A DNA stretch of 64,000 nucleotides from assembly GCA_022796795.1 (NCBI GenBank), contig JAAWJI010000005.1, positions 62,001 to 126,000 of the forward strand, read 5' to 3'. Source of the DNA: Lachnospiraceae bacterium (GTDB lineage: Bacteria; Bacillota; Clostridia; Lachnospirales; Lachnospiraceae). How positions within the stretch are numbered: the first letter of the stretch is position 1; each line of letters begins with the position of its first letter. A model generated the notes under the pieces. That model saw only the letters and a program-made list of their open reading frames with translations. It did not search any database and was not told the DNA's origin. Shown piece by piece: positions 36,515 to 45,655 of the stretch. A program made the position numbers and the translations under genes.

Positions 36515-37498
36515 ATGATCTTTGCAGATAAGCTGATTCAGCTTCGAAAGAAAAACGGCTGGTCCCAGGAGGAGTTGGCCGATCAAATGCATGTAACACG
36601 ACAATCCGTTTCCAAATGGGAAGGGGCCCAATCTATCCCGGACATGGAGAAACTGATCCAGCTCTCCCGAATTTTCCAGGTCAGTCTGGATTATCTGTTA
36701 AAGGAAGAGCTGGGAGAGGAGGAGGCTTTCCCGGATCCCTCCCCGGATTTCCCTGTCTGCCAGAGAGTTTCCATGGAGGAGGCCAACAGCTTTCTCTCCA
36801 TCAAGGCAGCTACGGCTAAAACTATTTCCCTGGGGGTGCTCTTGTGTGTGCTCTCTCCCATCTGCCTTCTGAATCTGGGAGCCTTAAGCGAAGCACACAT
36901 AGGTCTTTCCGAAAATATGGCCGGCGGCCTTGGCCTTATCATTCTTCTGGTTCTGGTGTGTATCGCTGTCATGATCTTTCTCTCCTGTGGCAGCCGCACC
37001 GCCCGTTTTCAATATTTGGAAACCCAGATCTTTGAGACGGAATACGGGGTAACCGGTATGGTGAAGGAGCGGAAGAACCAGTATCAGGAACACCACACAA
37101 GAAACCTGATGACAGGCGTTTCCATCTGCATCCTGTCCGCAATTCCCCTGTTCTGCGGCACTATGATTCTGGAAGATAACGATGTATTCATGACTGCCTC
37201 CCTGTCCCTGACCATTGTCCTTGCCGGAATCGGAGCCATGATCCTGACTCACACAGGAATCATCTGGGGAAGTTTTCAAGTGCTCCTGGAGGAGGAGGAT
37301 TACACCAGAAAGAACAAGAAAGAGCGGACTGCTCAGGAGAGAATCTCCACCATCTACTGGTCTGTGGTCACCGCCCTATATCTGGGCTACAGCTTTGTCA
37401 CAGGCAACTGGGGGTACAGCTGGATCATCTGGCCCGTGGCCGCAGTTCTCTATGCTGCTGTGCTGGCAATCTTTGGCATGTTTTTTAAGTCTGAATAA
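36515..37498 (+). CDS. XRE-family regulator with membrane domain
   Basis: A 327-residue protein. Residues 3-60 are a Cro/XRE helix-turn-helix (LIQLRKKNGWSQEELADQMH, TRQSVSKWEGAQSIPDMEKL); the remainder has about five hydrophobic helices (LLCVLSPICLLNLGAL, GLGLIILLVLVCIAVMIFLS, MLTHTGIIWGSF region, and two at the C-terminus). This is the common Firmicute design of a membrane-anchored XRE regulator. Start at ATG 36515 with GGAGG at 36503-36507. Target unknown; the divergent amino-acid importer is a candidate. Confidence 0.85.
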   Translation: MIFADKLIQLRKKNGWSQEELADQMHVTRQSVSKWEGAQSIPDMEKLIQLSRIFQVSLDYLLKEELGEEEAFPDPSPDFPVCQRVSMEEANSFLSIKAATAKTISLGVLLCVLSPICLLNLGALSEAHIGLSENMAGGLGLIILLVLVCIAVMIFLSCGSRTARFQYLETQIFETEYGVTGMVKERKNQYQEHHTRNLMTGVSICILSAIPLFCGTMILEDNDVFMTASLSLTIVLAGIGAMILTHTGIIWGSFQVLLEEEDYTRKNKKERTAQERISTIYWSVVTALYLGYSFVTGNWGYSWIIWPVAAVLYAAVLAIFGMFFKSE

Positions 37499-37529
37499 GA
37501 GAACGGCCCTTGAACTCTGCACCCCCCCT

Positions 37530-38318
37530 CTAGGAAAACCTCACATTCCTATGATACTCCTGCTGCAGCGCATACAGGCTCTCCCCGGGATCCGCATCCA
37601 CCCGGATATGCTCTCCCGCCTCGCTCTCCAGCCGTTCCAGTCGTTCCAGAATAGACGCCAGCTGCTCCCCCCGGATATTTTGCAGCTCCATGGCCTCCTC
37701 AAAATCCTCCTCGGGCAGACAGAACCGCAGACTATATACATAGGAGGCCAGGGTTTCCGGATTTTTCTGGTACTGATAGGAGGTGCGAAACGCCTTGGAA
37801 GCCTTATAAAACAGGAACAGACGGCAGTAGCACACCCCCAGGTTATTCCACACATGGGCGTAAAACTCTACGCCCAGCCGGTCGCTCTGACGGATATCCA
37901 GGATTTTCTGGTATTCGTAGATCGCCGCCTGGTAATTGCCGTTGACAAAATATTCATCCGCCCGCAGCTTTAACCTCTCCTGCTCCTGGTAGGTGGCAAG
38001 CTTTTTCATGCGCTCGGAAAGAATATTCAGCTCCTCCCTGGAATAGTAATCCACCTCCCGCAAAATGGTCAGAATCAGGTTGGGAATACCAATACCAGAT
38101 TCACTGCCCTTCTCAAGCTTATGGGCCAGCTCCTGATCCCCAATTTCCTCAGCGATCCACTGGTACAACCGCTGTCCCAGCATTTTCCGGTCTACCATAT
38201 AGACGTTTTCATAGAGGAAATAGGCCAGCTCCTCCAGAGAATAGAGATGGATGCCCATGCTCGCAATCTCATAGGGCGCCTCTGCCCGTTTCCGTCTGCA
38301 AATAATCACCGCACACAT
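37530..38318 (-). CDS. TPR-like helical protein of the DUF5717/Hsp70-like locus
   Basis: A 262-residue cytoplasmic protein, no signal or membrane segment. Residues 20-90 form an N-terminal helical domain (LYSLEELAYFLYENVYMVDR); residues about 110-185 resemble two tetratricopeptide repeats (ADEYFVNGNYQAAIYEYQKIL, VWNNLGVCYCRLFLFYKASKAF); the C-terminus is coiled-coil-like. I do not recognise a named family with certainty. Start ATG 38318 follows AAGAGGTAGCT. It is the last gene of the apparent operon after the large DUF5717-like and Hsp70-like genes, 63 nt behind the latter. TPRs suggest a protein-binding, perhaps co-chaperone-like role (inference). Confidence 0.75.
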   Translation of the reverse strand: MCAVIICRRKRAEAPYEIASMGIHLYSLEELAYFLYENVYMVDRKMLGQRLYQWIAEEIGDQELAHKLEKGSESGIGIPNLILTILREVDYYSREELNILSERMKKLATYQEQERLKLRADEYFVNGNYQAAIYEYQKILDIRQSDRLGVEFYAHVWNNLGVCYCRLFLFYKASKAFRTSYQYQKNPETLASYVYSLRFCLPEEDFEEAMELQNIRGEQLASILERLERLESEAGEHIRVDADPGESLYALQQEYHRNVRFS

Positions 38319-38381
38319 AGCTACCTCTTTCCTGCCCGTTTTTTAGGGCATCCTGCTACACCCTTCGGTGTTTCCTCTTTC

Positions 38382-39473
38382 CTAGACGTCCACCTCTTCC
38401 TCCCAAGTCAGGTTGGTGGCCGGATACAGCTCCCCAAAACCCAGATCCCAGATCCGCACCCGGCAGGCTGATTTTTTCGTAAAAGCCGCCTCTACCCCAA
38501 GTCTGGTGGTCCGGGGCGGACGCTCCGGCAGACCGTCCAGCAATATGCTCTCCTTTAGGGAGGCGTCCCCCAAAAGGGGCTGAAACACGATCTCCACAAT
38601 GGGCTGTTCGCAGAGCAGAACCTCACATTCCGCTTTTGCCTCATACCAGTTCACCCCTGCCGGAATCAGCACTTCCAGGCCGTCCCGCCCGGAATTTACA
38701 GCGCACAGACCCACATTGCAGGGAATCTTGTCATCCCCGAAATACAGGTAGGGACTGGGCGCCTCCTCTCCCGCCAGCTCCGCCGCCCGGTAGCAGGCTC
38801 CCTTGGCGAACAAATTGTTTCCCGCAAAGACTCGCCGTCCGGCACAGAGTAGCTGCAGAGATTTCTCATACCAGCGCTCCGAAAATCCCTCCCCCACCAG
38901 GTACGCAGCGGAGACAATCCTCTGATCAAAGACACGCAGGATCAGACTGGCAAAGTAAGCGTCCCGCTCCTCCAGGCTTAACTCCTCCATGTCGGGGATT
39001 TCCCAATCTTCCTGCTCCTCCACCCGGGCCAGAATAGGAATCCGCTTCTGATTCAGCACCAGCAGGCTGGCCCCAAGGGTTTCCTGCTCATAGGAAAACA
39101 TGGCCACGTGGTGACTATGGATATCCTTGGGCTGATGCATCACATAAGAGCAAAAACTCTCCTGATCCGACTGTACATAGAGGCGTTCCTCCAAAATCCC
39201 TACCCGCATAGCCGCTGTCTTTACCCGTTCTACCGTCTCCTCATCCGTGTGCTTTACGGAAAACACCACGGCGGCAGCGCTTCCAAGCTTACCTACAGGC
39301 CGCAGGAGACGTAAGGCTTTTTTCAGAAACTCCTCCGGGCTGCCGCCGGGTATCTCGTAGCGCTCCTCCCCCACAGTCATGGACAGGGACTCCGGTTCTG
39401 GAGCTCCCGGTTTCCAGTAGCTGATCTGGGCGTATGTATCCTTTAAATCGATTCCTACTACAAATTGATTCAT
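38382..39473 (-). CDS. Diverged Hsp70-like protein (DUF5716-like)
   Basis: A 363-residue protein. VGIDLKDTYAQIS (residues 6-18) matches the phosphate-1 strand of the actin/Hsp70 fold; AAAVVFSVKHTDEETVERVK aligns with the Hsp70 VPAYFND segment; VGEGFSERW then GNNLFAKGACYRAAEL match the GG and DEAVAKGAA adenosine block. The phosphate-2 motif DLGGGT is degenerate (MFSYEQETLG), so ATPase activity may be weak or lost. Residues about 275-355 (LIPAGVNWYEA, ILLDGLPERPPRT, GVEAAF, VRIWDLGFGE) resemble the beta substrate-binding domain; the helical lid is absent. The tail is WEEEVDV. The name DUF5716 is from memory; the Hsp70 relation is my inference. Confidence 0.75.
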   Translation of the reverse strand: MNQFVVGIDLKDTYAQISYWKPGAPEPESLSMTVGEERYEIPGGSPEEFLKKALRLLRPVGKLGSAAAVVFSVKHTDEETVERVKTAAMRVGILEERLYVQSDQESFCSYVMHQPKDIHSHHVAMFSYEQETLGASLLVLNQKRIPILARVEEQEDWEIPDMEELSLEERDAYFASLILRVFDQRIVSAAYLVGEGFSERWYEKSLQLLCAGRRVFAGNNLFAKGACYRAAELAGEEAPSPYLYFGDDKIPCNVGLCAVNSGRDGLEVLIPAGVNWYEAKAECEVLLCEQPIVEIVFQPLLGDASLKESILLDGLPERPPRTTRLGVEAAFTKKSACRVRIWDLGFGELYPATNLTWEEEVDV

Positions 39474-39483
39474 CCCATTTCTC

Positions 39484-42054
39484 CTATTTCAAGCAGAACA
39501 GGCTCTCCACCAGATACTGCTGCTTTCTGTACTCCTGAAGCTGCTCCATAAGGCGGTCCACTCTTCCCTCCTGCCTGGAACGGCTCATCTCATAAATCTG
39601 CGCGTATTTGCTCCCTGTCTCCAGCTCCTCCTGCTCGTCCGCCGAGAGTACCTGGTCCGGGCTGGTCTTTTCGCTGCCGTCCTCCAGAGTTTCCGTGATA
39701 AAGCAGGTGATCCGTTCTCCGTAGAACAGAGAAAACTCCTTTACAAACACGCCGGCCTGGGTGGGGTAGATCCGCTCCGCCACATAGCTGCAGGCCTCCC
39801 GGCCCGGAGTCTCCCGCACGTAATGGATTACCACCTTGTGGGCCGGATTGGTCCGGTACTCCACAAAGGTCTTGTCTTCCAGGGTATGTGTTTTTCCCAG
39901 ACGCCTCATGAGATTCTTCATAAAGCCAAACCGCAGCCTGCGGTACAGAAACTCCTTGATCAAAAGCTGGGCCCGCAGCTGCTGGGATTCGCTGAGATGG
40001 CCCTCCCCTGCCAGATAGCGCAGATAGGACAGCTTGCAAACATCCGGAAGATTCATCTCCCAGGCGATTCCCATTTCCAGAAAGGTATAAGCTTTCTTTG
40101 GAATCTCCTGATTCAGCACGAAATCCATGTGGGCCAGCCAGGCCAGATAAGCTTCCGTCACCAGGGTATTGCCTCCGGTCCGCTCGTAATCCACAAAGAT
40201 TTCAAAGGCCTGCTCCGAAAACTGGCCGGTAAACAGCATCTGGCTTAAAATCCGTTCCTCCAGGTCAAACAGGTCAATCTCGAATTCCATACCCGCCCGC
40301 CAGATGGCCAGCAGGGACTCCAGATCCCCCTGGTAATAACCGGCCAGATATTCCAGAATACTCTCATTGTACTTGTGCTCCCGAAAGACCACGCAGCACA
40401 GCCCCAGCAGACAATTATCCCGCTCATACCCCTGTTCCCGGATCCGCCAGGCCGCCAGGCGAACCAGAATCTTAGGCCGCACCAGGGAATACCCGTATCG
40501 TTCAATGAGCCCCCAGGCCTTGTCATACAGCCCACGCAGGATCAGGATCTCCACGTATTTTGCCCGGTCCGTGGGCAGCATAGCCTCTGCCTGCGCCGTG
40601 AAGAATTCTTCATCCAGCTCCTCCAGCTCATGGCTGGCATAATAATATTGAATAATCTCCTGGCGCACGCCCTGAAGATAGCTGTCCGTAAAGCCTTCGA
40701 TCTGCAGCACCTGCTTATAGAGCTCCACATTTTCCTTGTTCAGCACATGGCTGCGGGACATGCCGTCACACAGATGGAGATACAGTCCCATATGGTAGTG
40801 CAGAAGCGCCCGGCACCTGTCCACATACCGCTGCTCGTCCATCAGCCGCTCCAGCGTGTAGGGGACGCTGGATGCATAGCAGTTTCCCTGGGCATCCATC
40901 AGCAAAATCTTGGCCCCCGCCGTGTAAATGGGGATATAGGCCCGTCCCTTCTTCACCGGAAAAATGAGTCGTTCCCGCAGCGGCTCATAGAGCACCTGCA
41001 CCTGGCGGATTCTCCGATCCTTGCATTCCAGCCTGCGGATAAACATAATGTCCGCCAAAGCCTCCGCAAAATCAATGGTGAGAAGGCTGTCCACCAGAAA
41101 GGTCTCATAGAGCAAGGCCAGATCCTCGGTGATCCTCCTCTGAAGCAGCTGCTCCAACATAAAGGGCTCTATAAGCCTGCGGTACTCCCGGTAAAGGCTG
41201 GACTGCCGGTCCTCGTAACGAACCACATTGGCGTATAAAAACGCCTTCTGGCTGGCCGAAAGGGTATTATTATAGAGGAAATACAGCAACACATTTTTAG
41301 GAATAGGCTCCCGGTATTCCGCCAGAGCCCCGCGCATAAAGAATTCATAGAGATTGGTAATCTTGACTTCTTTTTCCACGCCCTTCAGATACCAGGAAAA
41401 TGCCCTGGCATCCGTCCGGTCCTCCCGAATGTAATGGCTGCAGATCCCGGCCAGGATTTCCTTTGTCTCATACAGAGCATAGGCACGCTCCAAACGCAGA
41501 AGCTGGCCTGGCTGAGGCTGCTTGCTCTTCATAGCCAAAACTGCCAGGCGCTCCGCCTCCTCCAGGGACAGCTCCTCTATCCCGGACTCCAGAATCTCCA
41601 CCTGCGCCCTCTCTTCCCCAGGCTCCTCCACAATTTCCGTTCCTCCTGGCTCAATAGGATCCGCCGTGACAAAATAGGCGTAGCTGTCCCGCTCTCCGTC
41701 TGTGGAAAGCTGCGCTGTGATCCGATAGGGCAGCCGGTATTCTCCCGCCTCTGTCACCAGACAGAAAAATCCCTCCTCCACCTCTGAACCGTACATACCC
41801 CGGCTGTCAAAGGTATAGGAAATCCGCACATTCCTTGCCAGAAAGGAAGGGTTCTCCACCTCCATACGGGCTGTAGACGGATAGACAATGCCCTTTAGCT
41901 GTTTTCCGTTGCCGGAGCTGATCACAAACTCTCCCTGCAGCCGGGTATCCGCCGGTATGGACAGTACAATCCGTGTCTCCGACAGCATCAGCGTCTGCCT
42001 CTCATATTCAAATTTTCCCTTTGCTAACCGCTCGATTTTCTCACGCACATCCAT
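39484..42054 (-). CDS. Large DUF5717-like protein
   Basis: An 856-residue cytoplasmic protein without signal peptide. Residues 1-130 look like a beta-sandwich domain (LMLSETRIVLSIPADTRL, NVRISYTFDSRGMYG), the middle and C-terminal part (about 165-760) is almost entirely helical with TPR/solenoid-like spacing (ALYETKEILAGICSHYI, RALLHYHMGLYLHLCDGMS, LVRLAAWRIREQGY), and the last 100 residues return to beta strands (KVVIHYVRETPGREACSYVAERI). I recall this as the DUF5717 family; no function is established. ATG 42054 follows GGAGG; the Hsp70-like gene starts 10 nt after its stop, indicating one operon. Confidence 0.75.
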   Translation of the reverse strand: MDVREKIERLAKGKFEYERQTLMLSETRIVLSIPADTRLQGEFVISSGNGKQLKGIVYPSTARMEVENPSFLARNVRISYTFDSRGMYGSEVEEGFFCLVTEAGEYRLPYRITAQLSTDGERDSYAYFVTADPIEPGGTEIVEEPGEERAQVEILESGIEELSLEEAERLAVLAMKSKQPQPGQLLRLERAYALYETKEILAGICSHYIREDRTDARAFSWYLKGVEKEVKITNLYEFFMRGALAEYREPIPKNVLLYFLYNNTLSASQKAFLYANVVRYEDRQSSLYREYRRLIEPFMLEQLLQRRITEDLALLYETFLVDSLLTIDFAEALADIMFIRRLECKDRRIRQVQVLYEPLRERLIFPVKKGRAYIPIYTAGAKILLMDAQGNCYASSVPYTLERLMDEQRYVDRCRALLHYHMGLYLHLCDGMSRSHVLNKENVELYKQVLQIEGFTDSYLQGVRQEIIQYYYASHELEELDEEFFTAQAEAMLPTDRAKYVEILILRGLYDKAWGLIERYGYSLVRPKILVRLAAWRIREQGYERDNCLLGLCCVVFREHKYNESILEYLAGYYQGDLESLLAIWRAGMEFEIDLFDLEERILSQMLFTGQFSEQAFEIFVDYERTGGNTLVTEAYLAWLAHMDFVLNQEIPKKAYTFLEMGIAWEMNLPDVCKLSYLRYLAGEGHLSESQQLRAQLLIKEFLYRRLRFGFMKNLMRRLGKTHTLEDKTFVEYRTNPAHKVVIHYVRETPGREACSYVAERIYPTQAGVFVKEFSLFYGERITCFITETLEDGSEKTSPDQVLSADEQEELETGSKYAQIYEMSRSRQEGRVDRLMEQLQEYRKQQYLVESLFCLK

Positions 42055-42138
42055 ACCTCCAGAACCCACTTGCCATTCTGGGCTCTTCCAGTTATACTTA
42101 TAGGAAACCACATCCGTTTTTCCATGACGTTTACGATA

Positions 42139-42167
42139 AGTATACCACCATTTTTTACATCTGAAAA
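42139..42167 (-). promoter_or_regulatory. Putative promoter of the DUF5717/Hsp70-like/TPR operon
   Basis: On the minus strand TTTTCA (42162-42167), 17-nt spacer, extended -10 TGGTATACT with TATACT at 42139-42144. Transcript leader about 80 nt. Confidence 0.55.
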
Positions 42168-42189
42168 GCGAAAAGAAAAGAGGAACAGC

Positions 42190-43284
42190 ATGTTAAAACA
42201 TACAGACCATTTTCACGGCAGTGATCTGGAGAAAATAGAAAAAGTGTACGGCATCAAGAAGGAAGACATTACCTCCTTTAGCGCCAACGTAAATCCTCTG
42301 GGCATTTCCCCCAGGCTTCGGGCAGCTCTCATTGACAAAATCGACTGCATCACTTCTTATCCGGACCGAGACTACACGTCTCTGCGCCAATGCATAGCAG
42401 CCTACACAGGATCCGTACCGGAAAACCTGGTGGTGGGAAACGGCTCCACAGAGCTAATCTCTTTGTTGATCCAGCTGGAGCGCCCAAAAAAAGCCATGAT
42501 TCTCGGGCCCACCTACTCAGAATATGAGCGTGAAATCTCCCTGGGAGGCGGCGTCTCCCTCTACTATCCCCTGCCGGAACAGGCGGATTTCCAGCTGGAT
42601 CCACAGGATCTGTGCGCCCATTTGAATGAGTCCCTGGATCTTCTGGTTATCTGTAACCCCAACAATCCCACCTCCACCGCCATCCCCCAAAAGGCCATGA
42701 GACAGATTCTGGATGTATGCAGGCAGTACCATATCTGCGTCATGGTGGATGAAACCTATGTGGAATTCGCGGAGCATGTGGAGGATATTTCCAGCGTTTC
42801 CCTGACCCATGATTACAAGAACCTGGTGATTTTGCGGGGCGTATCCAAATTTTTCGCCTCTCCCGGGCTGCGGCTCGGCTATGCTGTCACCGGAAATCAG
42901 GATCTTCTCCGGCGCGTCAACACCCGGAAAAATCCCTGGACTATCAACAGTCTGGCCGCCGCAGCCGGAGAGCTGATGTTTTCGGATACAGAGTATATCC
43001 AACGCACCCGGGATCTGATTGGACAGGAGCGGACCCGTTGTTTTCAGGCTCTTGAGGCTCTTCCCCACATAAAGGCCTATGCGCCAACCGCCAATTTTGT
43101 GCTGGTTAAACTTCAAAAAGAGGGCGTAGACGCCAACGTCCTCTTTGACCATGCCATCCGCCAGGGGCTCATGATCCGCAACTGCTCCACCTTCCCCTTC
43201 CTGGACCACCATTTTATTCGCTTTTGTTTTATGATGCCAGAACAAAATCATGCGCTTTTGAACTGTCTGGCCCATCTTTTGTAG
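42190..43284 (+). CDS. CobD/HisC-type PLP aminotransferase (threonine-phosphate decarboxylase-like)
   Basis: A 364-residue class I/II aminotransferase-fold protein. The N-terminus (HGSDLEKIEKVYG, then DITSFSANVNPLG) is characteristic of CobD, which decarboxylates threonine phosphate to aminopropanol phosphate for cobalamin; NPNNPTS, VDETYVEF and the PLP lysine in RGVSKFFASPGLRLGY follow. Histidinol-phosphate aminotransferase is the alternative. No cobalamin or histidine genes are adjacent, so the choice is only moderately supported. ATG 42190 follows AGAGGAACAGC. Divergent from the DUF5717 operon; the CPBP gene follows 16 nt later. Confidence 0.82.
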   Translation: MLKHTDHFHGSDLEKIEKVYGIKKEDITSFSANVNPLGISPRLRAALIDKIDCITSYPDRDYTSLRQCIAAYTGSVPENLVVGNGSTELISLLIQLERPKKAMILGPTYSEYEREISLGGGVSLYYPLPEQADFQLDPQDLCAHLNESLDLLVICNPNNPTSTAIPQKAMRQILDVCRQYHICVMVDETYVEFAEHVEDISSVSLTHDYKNLVILRGVSKFFASPGLRLGYAVTGNQDLLRRVNTRKNPWTINSLAAAAGELMFSDTEYIQRTRDLIGQERTRCFQALEALPHIKAYAPTANFVLVKLQKEGVDANVLFDHAIRQGLMIRNCSTFPFLDHHFIRFCFMMPEQNHALLNCLAHLL

Positions 43285-43300
43285 AAAGAAGGAATCTGCT

Positions 43301-44152
43301 ATGAAAATACTGAAAAAAATCGGACAAATTCTGCTGTGCCCCCTGCCCCTTCTGCTCACAGTGCTCATTCAGTTTGCCAGCGTTTTTATTAGCACCATTG
43401 TTTTCGTCATTATCACCCAGGGCCTGAATCCCTATGACGCCGTCATGGAGCAGTATGGACTTCTTCTCCTGATCACCCAGTTCGTAACCCTGGCAATCTT
43501 CGCCCTCTGGTATTTCCTGGCTTATGGCCACAAAAAACCTTTCGTGTTTCCCACCAGGGTTCTCTCCGGAAAGGATCTGGGGCTGCTGCTTGTCCTGGGA
43601 GTCGCTCTCTACAGCCTGATTCTGGTGTATATGGGAATTGCCGCTGTGGCGATGCCGGGAGAAATGGAGAAATACGAAGCCCTGGTGGAGGAAACCGGTT
43701 TGGCCGACCTGACCTTTTTATCCACGGTCAGCACCCTGATTTTGGCTCCCCTGTCCGAAGAATTGATTTTCCGCGGCATTACCATGAACCTGTCCCAAAA
43801 GGCCTTTTCCCGGTTCTGGATTGCCAACCTGGTACAGGCCCTCTTCTTCGGCATTGCCCACATGAACTGGATCCAGGGTTCCTACGCCTTTTTGCTTGGT
43901 CTGGCCCTGGGCTATGTATGCCAGACCTACCATTCTCTCTATGCCGGTATGCTGCTGCACCTGTTCTTTAATTTTTTTGGAACCTATCTGTCCGCACTTT
44001 TGGGACTCCTGCCTGTTCCGGATATGGTCCAGTATGGGATCCTGTTTCTGGTTGGAGCTCCTCTTACAAGTTTCTGTCTTTCCCGGCTTCACCGGAAAAA
44101 GAACCCGCCCAGGAAACCAGCCTATTGGACAGGAGAGCCCTTGGATTTCTAA
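43301..44152 (+). CDS. CPBP-family intramembrane metalloprotease
   Basis: A 283-residue membrane protein with about eight helices. The CAAX-protease/bacteriocin-processing (Abi) motifs are complete: EELIFRG (about residue 160), FFGIAHMNW (about 186) and HLFFNFFGTYL (about 224), giving the Glu-Glu, His and His/Asn metal ligands. Family members cleave membrane substrates or confer bacteriocin self-immunity; the role here is unknown. The stop codon is embedded in a long hairpin (44131-44167). Probably co-transcribed with the CobD-like gene. Confidence 0.9.
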   Translation: MKILKKIGQILLCPLPLLLTVLIQFASVFISTIVFVIITQGLNPYDAVMEQYGLLLLITQFVTLAIFALWYFLAYGHKKPFVFPTRVLSGKDLGLLLVLGVALYSLILVYMGIAAVAMPGEMEKYEALVEETGLADLTFLSTVSTLILAPLSEELIFRGITMNLSQKAFSRFWIANLVQALFFGIAHMNWIQGSYAFLLGLALGYVCQTYHSLYAGMLLHLFFNFFGTYLSALLGLLPVPDMVQYGILFLVGAPLTSFCLSRLHRKKNPPRKPAYWTGEPLDF

Positions 44153-44167
44153 ATCCAGGGCTCTCCT
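44131..44167 (+). other. Long hairpin overlapping the CPBP stop codon
   Basis: AGGAGAGCCCTTGGATTT (44131-44148) pairs with AAATCCAGGGCTCTCCT (44151-44167) with a single bulged T and a 2-nt loop. No T run follows, so it is an mRNA 3' structure or weak terminator rather than a classic one. Confidence 0.6.
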
Positions 44168-44254
44168 GTTATCTGGCATCCCGTTCTTCACAGATTACCC
44201 TTCACGCTGTACCATTTCATTCACAATGCCCCAGGGCCGCCGCCAGGCGGCATG

Positions 44255-45328
44255 CTAGGAGGCAAAATACGCCTCATAAACCGCGAAAAAATTCTTACCG
44301 GTGCGCTCTACGTTCAGATATCCAAAGTGCACCGTCTCCCAGAGCCTGGTATTGAATTCCGAAGGCGTATTGGCAATCAATTCGTCATAAATCTCCCGAA
44401 ATACCGTGTCCCGGCGCTTTTCCACCATGGCCACCTTGTTTTCCTCTGTGGCAGCCCGGTCAAAATTTTCCGTGCATTTTAAAATATAATATCCCTGATC
44501 CGTCTCCAGGATCCCGCTGACCTGTTCCTTTTCCAGGGCAAAAGCCGCCTCCTCATAGACCGCCTCTTTTTCTCCCCGGCCAAAGGTGCTGGTGATCTGC
44601 CCGTCCTGATTATAAATAGACGCCAGCGTGAGAAACTCCCGGCCCTGGGAAATCTGCTCCAGAAGCTCCAAAGCCTTCTGGTATATCTCCTGCTTCTCCT
44701 CCTCCGGCAAGGGCTCCTCCCCGCTTTCTCCCATACGGGTAGTCTTTAAAAAGATCTGTTGTACCGTAATGATCCGGGCCTCATCGTCGCTGACCTCTGT
44801 ATTTACATCCCGGGTAATCTCCTCATACACCCGGTTGGCCAAAAGATGATCCCGGTACAGCCCTCTTACATCCTCCTCCGCCAGGTTCATCCACTCTCGC
44901 TCTGCCTGGCTTAAGGAACCATAATATTCCTTGGCCGCCTGCTCCACATTGGCCTGATCCTGCTCGGTTAAGGTCACCTCATATTCCTCAGCCAACAGGG
45001 TCATGGCCTTGATGGTGGCCAGCTGCGCAATAATATGATCCTTTACATATTCCTCCAGGGTTACGCCGCCAAAATCATGCTCCCACATTTCCACCCCGTA
45101 CACGCTCTCATATTGCTCCTCGTAGGCATTGGCATACACCATGGCCTCAGGCAGGGTGCAGATACTGCTGCCCACCTTAAACAGCTGATTTCCGGAAAGT
45201 CCGGTAGTCAAAATGATCTCCGTATTTTCCAGCCCGGCGCATCCCCACAGAGCAAAAATCAACAGAAAAACCAAAAAAATCCTGGAAGCTTCCGCCAAAT
45301 TCCACCAAATTCCTATCCTTTTTTTCAT
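44255..45328 (-). CDS. Parvulin-type peptidyl-prolyl isomerase lipoprotein
   Basis: A 357-residue exported lipoprotein. After a basic N-terminus a hydrophobic segment (IFLVFLLIFALWGC) ends in a lipobox-like cysteine at about residue 30. A SurA/PrsA-like helical N-domain follows, and residues about 195-310 are a PpiC domain (TVQQIFLKTT, LLEQISQGREFLTLASIYNQ, FGRGEKEAVYEEAAFALEKEQVSGIL, DQGYYILKC). Typical sequence GGDLGWF is replaced by ITSTFGRG, so isomerase activity may be reduced. PrsA-like proteins assist folding of secreted proteins. It is 17 nt after the small gene at 45346-45609. Confidence 0.85.
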   Translation of the reverse strand: MKKRIGIWWNLAEASRIFLVFLLIFALWGCAGLENTEIILTTGLSGNQLFKVGSSICTLPEAMVYANAYEEQYESVYGVEMWEHDFGGVTLEEYVKDHIIAQLATIKAMTLLAEEYEVTLTEQDQANVEQAAKEYYGSLSQAEREWMNLAEEDVRGLYRDHLLANRVYEEITRDVNTEVSDDEARIITVQQIFLKTTRMGESGEEPLPEEEKQEIYQKALELLEQISQGREFLTLASIYNQDGQITSTFGRGEKEAVYEEAAFALEKEQVSGILETDQGYYILKCTENFDRAATEENKVAMVEKRRDTVFREIYDELIANTPSEFNTRLWETVHFGYLNVERTGKNFFAVYEAYFAS

Positions 45329-45345
45329 GGTACCTGGTTTCCTCC

Positions 45346-45609
45346 TCAGGCTTCCACAATGAGATAGGTGCCGTCTCCTACAGGAAATACTTCGGCCACG
45401 TCCAGAAGATCCTCCGTGGAAAGTCCGGTCACATCCATGCCCGCCTCTTCCAGATACTCCCGGACCTCAGAAAGGGAGCCCGCCACAGCTGCCATACAAT
45501 CTTCCAGAAACTCCTCCGCCTCCTCGGCTGTGGAAGCCACCGGCCGATCAAACAACTGCCCCTGATTCTTTAAAAAAACGTTGATACATTCTTCCGAATA
45601 ATATTCCAT
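45346..45609 (-). CDS. Small acidic hypothetical protein
   Basis: An 87-residue soluble acidic protein (MEYYSEECINVFLKNQG, EEAEEFLEDCMAAVAGS, ending DGTYLIVEA). I do not recognise a function. The start at 45609 is supported by GGAGG 7 nt upstream; an in-frame earlier ATG at 45663 would overlap the HAD phosphatase gene. It sits between the HAD gene and the parvulin gene, all on the same strand and closely spaced. Confidence 0.7.
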   Translation of the reverse strand: MEYYSEECINVFLKNQGQLFDRPVASTAEEAEEFLEDCMAAVAGSLSEVREYLEEAGMDVTGLSTEDLLDVAEVFPVGDGTYLIVEA

Positions 45610-45655
45610 AGCATCCTCCGTTATCTTCCATTTTATACATTTGCCCAAATGCCTG

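Noticed and set aside
40375..41238. Plus-strand open frame of 287 codons
   Set aside because: Antisense to the large DUF5717-like gene; no ribosome site, no motif, Leu/Gln/Pro composition of a shadow.
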